A stretch of 7,782 bases of DNA from an uncultured Anaerotruncus sp. (GTDB lineage Bacteria; Bacillota; Clostridia; Oscillospirales; Ruminococcaceae), in assembly GCA_910586875.1 (NCBI GenBank), contig CAJUJI010000131.1, positions 1 through 7,782 on the forward strand, in the 5' to 3' direction. Below the pieces are notes generated by a model. It was not told where the DNA came from. It saw only the letters and a program-made list of their open reading frames with translations, and made no database searches. Each line of letters opens with the position of its first letter. Positions within the stretch are counted from its first letter, which is position 1. Shown one piece after another: positions 5,708-7,782 of the stretch. Position numbers and translations under genes: made by a program.

Positions 5708-7588
5708 TCAAAGCATGGGGCGGACTTGCATAACCGCTCGTTTCGGCTCCTGGCGGGGCAGATCGACAACACGGGCATAGATACCCTTTGCCATGTCCTC
5801 CGCCCGGATAGCGGCTTTCTCTGCGTCAATCTTGGCCTTTTTCGCCGCCCTGGTGCGTTCCTCATACTGCCGCTGCCAACCGCTGGCCTTGCGGCGCAAA
5901 TAGGCTTGGTGGCGCTTGTCTTTGAGTTCTTCTTTCTTCCGAAGGGCCTCCTGTTCCTCCGGGGTCAGTTCCACATCCCGGAATGCCGGAGGGATGTACT
6001 TGCCCACAAAATTGAAGTAGACCTCCACCGCCTGGGTGGTTTCGATACTGCCCTTGCGGTCACGCTCATGGACAAGGATTTTCTCGACAAACTCATTGAG
6101 CATGGTGTTCGTCATATTCTCAAAGCCCTGGTATTTGTCAATCAGGGCAATAAACTTCTCCGCCGATTTCTTTCCCTGGTCGTAGCTGCTGACGGTCTTT
6201 TCCAACTCGGCAATCTCGGCGGCAAGTGCCTCCTGCTCCTTGGCGTACTGTGCGTCCAGAGCGGCATACCGGGCATCCGGCAACCGGCCCAATGCGTTAT
6301 CCTCATAAATTTTACACACAAGACGTTCCAATTCCCCGGCCCGTTTCTGCGCCGCTGTCAGCCTCCGCTTTTTCTTTTTGATGTCGCTGTCCTGCTGGCT
6401 GGCCTGGGCCTCCTGCACTTCTCGGATAAACGCCGCCCGGTCAGATTTGGCGAAATCGGAAATCGCCTGGAGCATCCCGGAAATCAGGTCAAGCACGACT
6501 TTTTCATTGATGCGGTGCTGGGTGGGGCAGAGCGTTCCAATGGGGACTTTGCTGTACTGAGCGCAAGTGTACTGATGGACACGCTTGCCGTTGTTGGAGC
6601 GGTGGACATACATTTTCCCCCCGCAATCAGCACAATACATCAGCCCTGTCAGCGGTGCGGCCTCGCCCCAGCCGTCCGGGTATCGCTTGACGTTCCCCCG
6701 AATACGCTGTACGTTGTCAAAGGTTTCCTGGCTGATGATAGCGTCATGGGTGTTCTCGAAAATCGTCCATTCGCTCTCGTCAACATAGTGGCTCTTTTTG
6801 TCCTTGAAGTGCTTGCGGGTCTTAAAATTGACGGTATGACCCAGGTATTCCCGCTTTTTCAGAATGTGGACGATGGTGGAAGAACCCCAGCCGTAAATGT
6901 CCTTGACCGGATTGGTACGGTTCACACCCTCGTTAAATCTCGCCAGATGTACCGATGGGATTTCAACCTTGTCCTTGGTAAGCTGGGTGGCGATTTGGTA
7001 GGGGCCGTAGCCCGCCAGCGTCATGGCAAAGATGCGCCGCACCACAGCAGCGGCCTCCTCGTCCACTAGCCAATGCTCCCGCTTTTCATCCCACAGGTAG
7101 CCGTAGATCACCGTCCCGGTCAGGTGCTTTCCGCTCATGCCCTTGGCCTTGAATACCGACTTGATTTTACGGCTCGTGTCACGGGCGTAAAACTCATACA
7201 TGATATTCAAAAATGGGGTCATGTCATTGTCACCTTTTTCGGTGTCTACATTGTCGTTAATGGCAATCAGGCGCACTCCCCGCTGGCGAAGAATTTCCAT
7301 TACTTGACCGACTTTCAGATAGTCCCGGTCCAGTCTGGACATATCCTTGACGATGATTGTCTCCACATTGCCGTCCTCGACTTCCTCCATCATTGCCATA
7401 AAGCCGGGCCGGTCAAAGCGAGTTCCAGAAACACCGTCATCAGTATAATGCCGGAAACGGGGAAAGCCGTTCCGCCGGGCGAAGTCCTCCAGCATGATTT
7501 TTTGATTTTGGATTGAAAAACTCTCGCCTTGCAGTTCATCGTCGCGGCTCAACCTCTCGTACAGCAGCGCAATCTTGGTTTTTGCCAT
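5708..7588 (-). CDS. Large serine recombinase, TndX/TnpX type
   Basis: 626 aa, within the range of the family. The N-terminal resolvase domain (about 5-150) has YERLSRDDE with nucleophile Ser14, the family arginines in SGTRFDRPGF (54-63) and VKDMSRLDRDY (80-90), and the long E-helix after 120. A 'recombinase' DNA-binding domain follows (about 160-300). After it comes a zinc ribbon with Cys319, Cys322, Cys342 and Cys354, then a charged coiled coil (about 385-470) and a DUF4368-like segment near 500-530 (VEKILVHERD, VEVYFNFVGKY). The final ~90 residues are very rich in Lys, Arg and Glu. This enzyme excises and integrates circular elements by serine chemistry, with two-base staggered cuts, at GA in TndX and TnpX. 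The start has AAGGAGGT 7 nt upstream. All active-site residues are present, so the element may still be mobile. It is not an IS transposase or a tyrosine integrase. Confidence 0.95.
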   Translation of the reverse strand: MAKTKIALLYERLSRDDELQGESFSIQNQKIMLEDFARRNGFPRFRHYTDDGVSGTRFDRPGFMAMMEEVEDGNVETIIVKDMSRLDRDYLKVGQVMEILRQRGVRLIAINDNVDTEKGDNDMTPFLNIMYEFYARDTSRKIKSVFKAKGMSGKHLTGTVIYGYLWDEKREHWLVDEEAAAVVRRIFAMTLAGYGPYQIATQLTKDKVEIPSVHLARFNEGVNRTNPVKDIYGWGSSTIVHILKKREYLGHTVNFKTRKHFKDKKSHYVDESEWTIFENTHDAIISQETFDNVQRIRGNVKRYPDGWGEAAPLTGLMYCADCGGKMYVHRSNNGKRVHQYTCAQYSKVPIGTLCPTQHRINEKVVLDLISGMLQAISDFAKSDRAAFIREVQEAQASQQDSDIKKKKRRLTAAQKRAGELERLVCKIYEDNALGRLPDARYAALDAQYAKEQEALAAEIAELEKTVSSYDQGKKSAEKFIALIDKYQGFENMTNTMLNEFVEKILVHERDRKGSIETTQAVEVYFNFVGKYIPPAFRDVELTPEEQEALRKKEELKDKRHQAYLRRKASGWQRQYEERTRAAKKAKIDAEKAAIRAEDMAKGIYARVVDLPRQEPKRAVMQVRPML

Positions 7589-7608
7589 AGCACAGACCTC
7601 CTTGAATG

Positions 7609-7636
7609 AAAATATGCTCTAAGCTGTCCTCACCAA
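7609..7636 (-). promoter_or_regulatory. Possible recombinase promoter inside the element end
   Basis: On the minus strand TTGGTG (7636 to 7631) and TATTTT (7614 to 7609) are 16 bp apart, followed by a spacer and the AAGGAGGT ribosome binding site. The -10 overlaps the inner arm of the inverted repeat, so a protein bound there could repress the gene. The boxes are only moderate matches. Confidence 0.35.
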
Positions 7637-7678
7637 TCACTGAAAAATCAGTTGATTAACAAGTCACTTAGAGCATAT
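7612..7678. repeat. 12-bp perfect inverted repeat with inner hairpin at the element's right end
   Basis: ATATGCTCTAAG (7612-7623) is the exact reverse complement of CTTAGAGCATAT (7667-7678), with 43 nt between the arms. Inside, AATCACTG (7635-7642) pairs with CAGTTGATT (7649-7657) with one bulged T and a 6-nt loop. The outer arm is almost at the inferred element boundary near 7681 and the inner arm lies 24 nt before the recombinase start codon. Likely roles are paired recombinase binding sites within the attachment region, autorepression of the recombinase, or RNA folding that shields the gene from read-through of the host operon. Which of these applies cannot be told from sequence. Confidence 0.75.
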
Positions 7679-7782
7679 ATCACCCGCCGCAAGTTTGTAT
7701 TTTTTGTACTGCTTGACTGCAAAATGTTCCGGGTCTTTTTCTTCCAGACGTTCAAACATGAGGTCAACCGGGTTCTGGAAGT
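7664..7782 (-). pseudogene. VirD4/TraG-type coupling protein, truncated by element insertion (partial, enters from right edge)
   Basis: Reading leftward from 7780, 38 codons are open before a TGA at 7664-7666. The first 33 residues, NPVDLMFERLEEKDPEHF then AVKQYKKYKLAAG, match my memory of the VirD4-like type IV coupling proteins of clostridial conjugative elements (CD1115/Tn1549 type). In that family this stretch is followed by KTAKS and then the remaining larger part of the ATPase domain. Here it is followed by DICSK and a stop that come from the adjacent element. The protein is therefore broken upstream of much of its domain. Loss of the coupling protein would be expected to disable conjugation by the host element unless the insert excises precisely. 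The N-terminal part lies outside the window. The match is by memory, not by search. Confidence 0.7.

Larger units (their letters stand above)
1..7681. mobile_element. Serine-recombinase mobile element carrying a peptide-resistance module (left end not seen)
   Basis: Inferred element. Its right part contains a large serine recombinase and tnpV, an arrangement known from Tn4451-type elements. Its cargo is an ABC transporter operon with a two-component system. The right boundary is placed near 7681 because the coding sequence entering from the right edge on the minus strand reads as a VirD4/TraG coupling protein up to a Leu-Ala-Ala-Gly segment. It then changes to unrelated sequence with a stop five codons further on. 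A GA dinucleotide sits at the change point, as at the ends of TndX/TnpX elements. The left end was not found: the first 185 bases do not resume the coupling-protein reading frame. The start coordinate is therefore only the window edge. Inserted cargo within an integrated element is the simplest reading, but a deletion or rearrangement next to the recombinase gene would also fit. Confidence 0.55.

Noticed and set aside
5486..7069. Long plus-strand open frame (527 codons) opposite the recombinase gene
   Set aside because: It lies wholly antisense to a well-supported recombinase with intact motifs, has no recognisable domain, and arises from the low stop frequency of the antisense frame in GC-rich coding DNA.

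Overview
The window looks like an accessory segment from a gut-type Firmicute, probably a Clostridia or Oscillospiraceae-like lineage. The reasons are strong AGGAGG ribosome binding sites, a TndX/TnpX-type large serine recombinase paired with TnpV, and the tail of a clostridial conjugative-element coupling protein. No taxon-specific gene was seen, so the organism is an inference.

Layout, left to right. (1) Positions 1-185 hold no supported gene; a GC-rich hairpin at 117-140 probably ends the leftward operon. (2) Positions 186-3076, minus strand, form a compact four-gene operon. Its order of transcription is a BcrA/LanF-type ATPase, two ABC-2 permeases and a small anchored YxeA-family protein. 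This is the architecture of lantibiotic or antimicrobial-peptide self-protection transporters (LanFEG, CprABC, BcrAB). (3) Positions 3077-3222 are a divergent control region with a good sigma-A promoter for the rightward operon. It also carries four CCTTGAG direct repeats at exactly 11-bp spacing. (4) Positions 3223-5285, plus strand, encode an OmpR-family response regulator and a sensor histidine kinase that overlap by 4 nt and are followed by a good intrinsic terminator. (5) Positions 5333-7588, minus strand, hold a large serine recombinase and, immediately downstream, tnpV. (6) Positions 7589-7782 hold a 12-bp inverted repeat with a second hairpin inside it. After it comes the C-terminal coding end of a VirD4/TraG-type coupling protein, which is cut off where the family continues with its conserved AAGKTAKS segment.

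Taken together, this reads as a Tn4451/Tn5397-like mobile element that carries a sensed and regulated peptide-antibiotic resistance module. It appears to have inserted into the coupling-protein gene of a conjugative element, a nested arrangement. The right boundary lies near 7681. The left boundary was not identified and is probably outside the window. The likely working model is that the kinase senses a cationic or lipid II-binding peptide at the membrane and phosphorylates the regulator. The regulator then binds the 11-bp repeats and turns on the ABC operon, which removes the peptide from the membrane. The individual families are known. The operator array and the insertion junction are the parts most worth following up.
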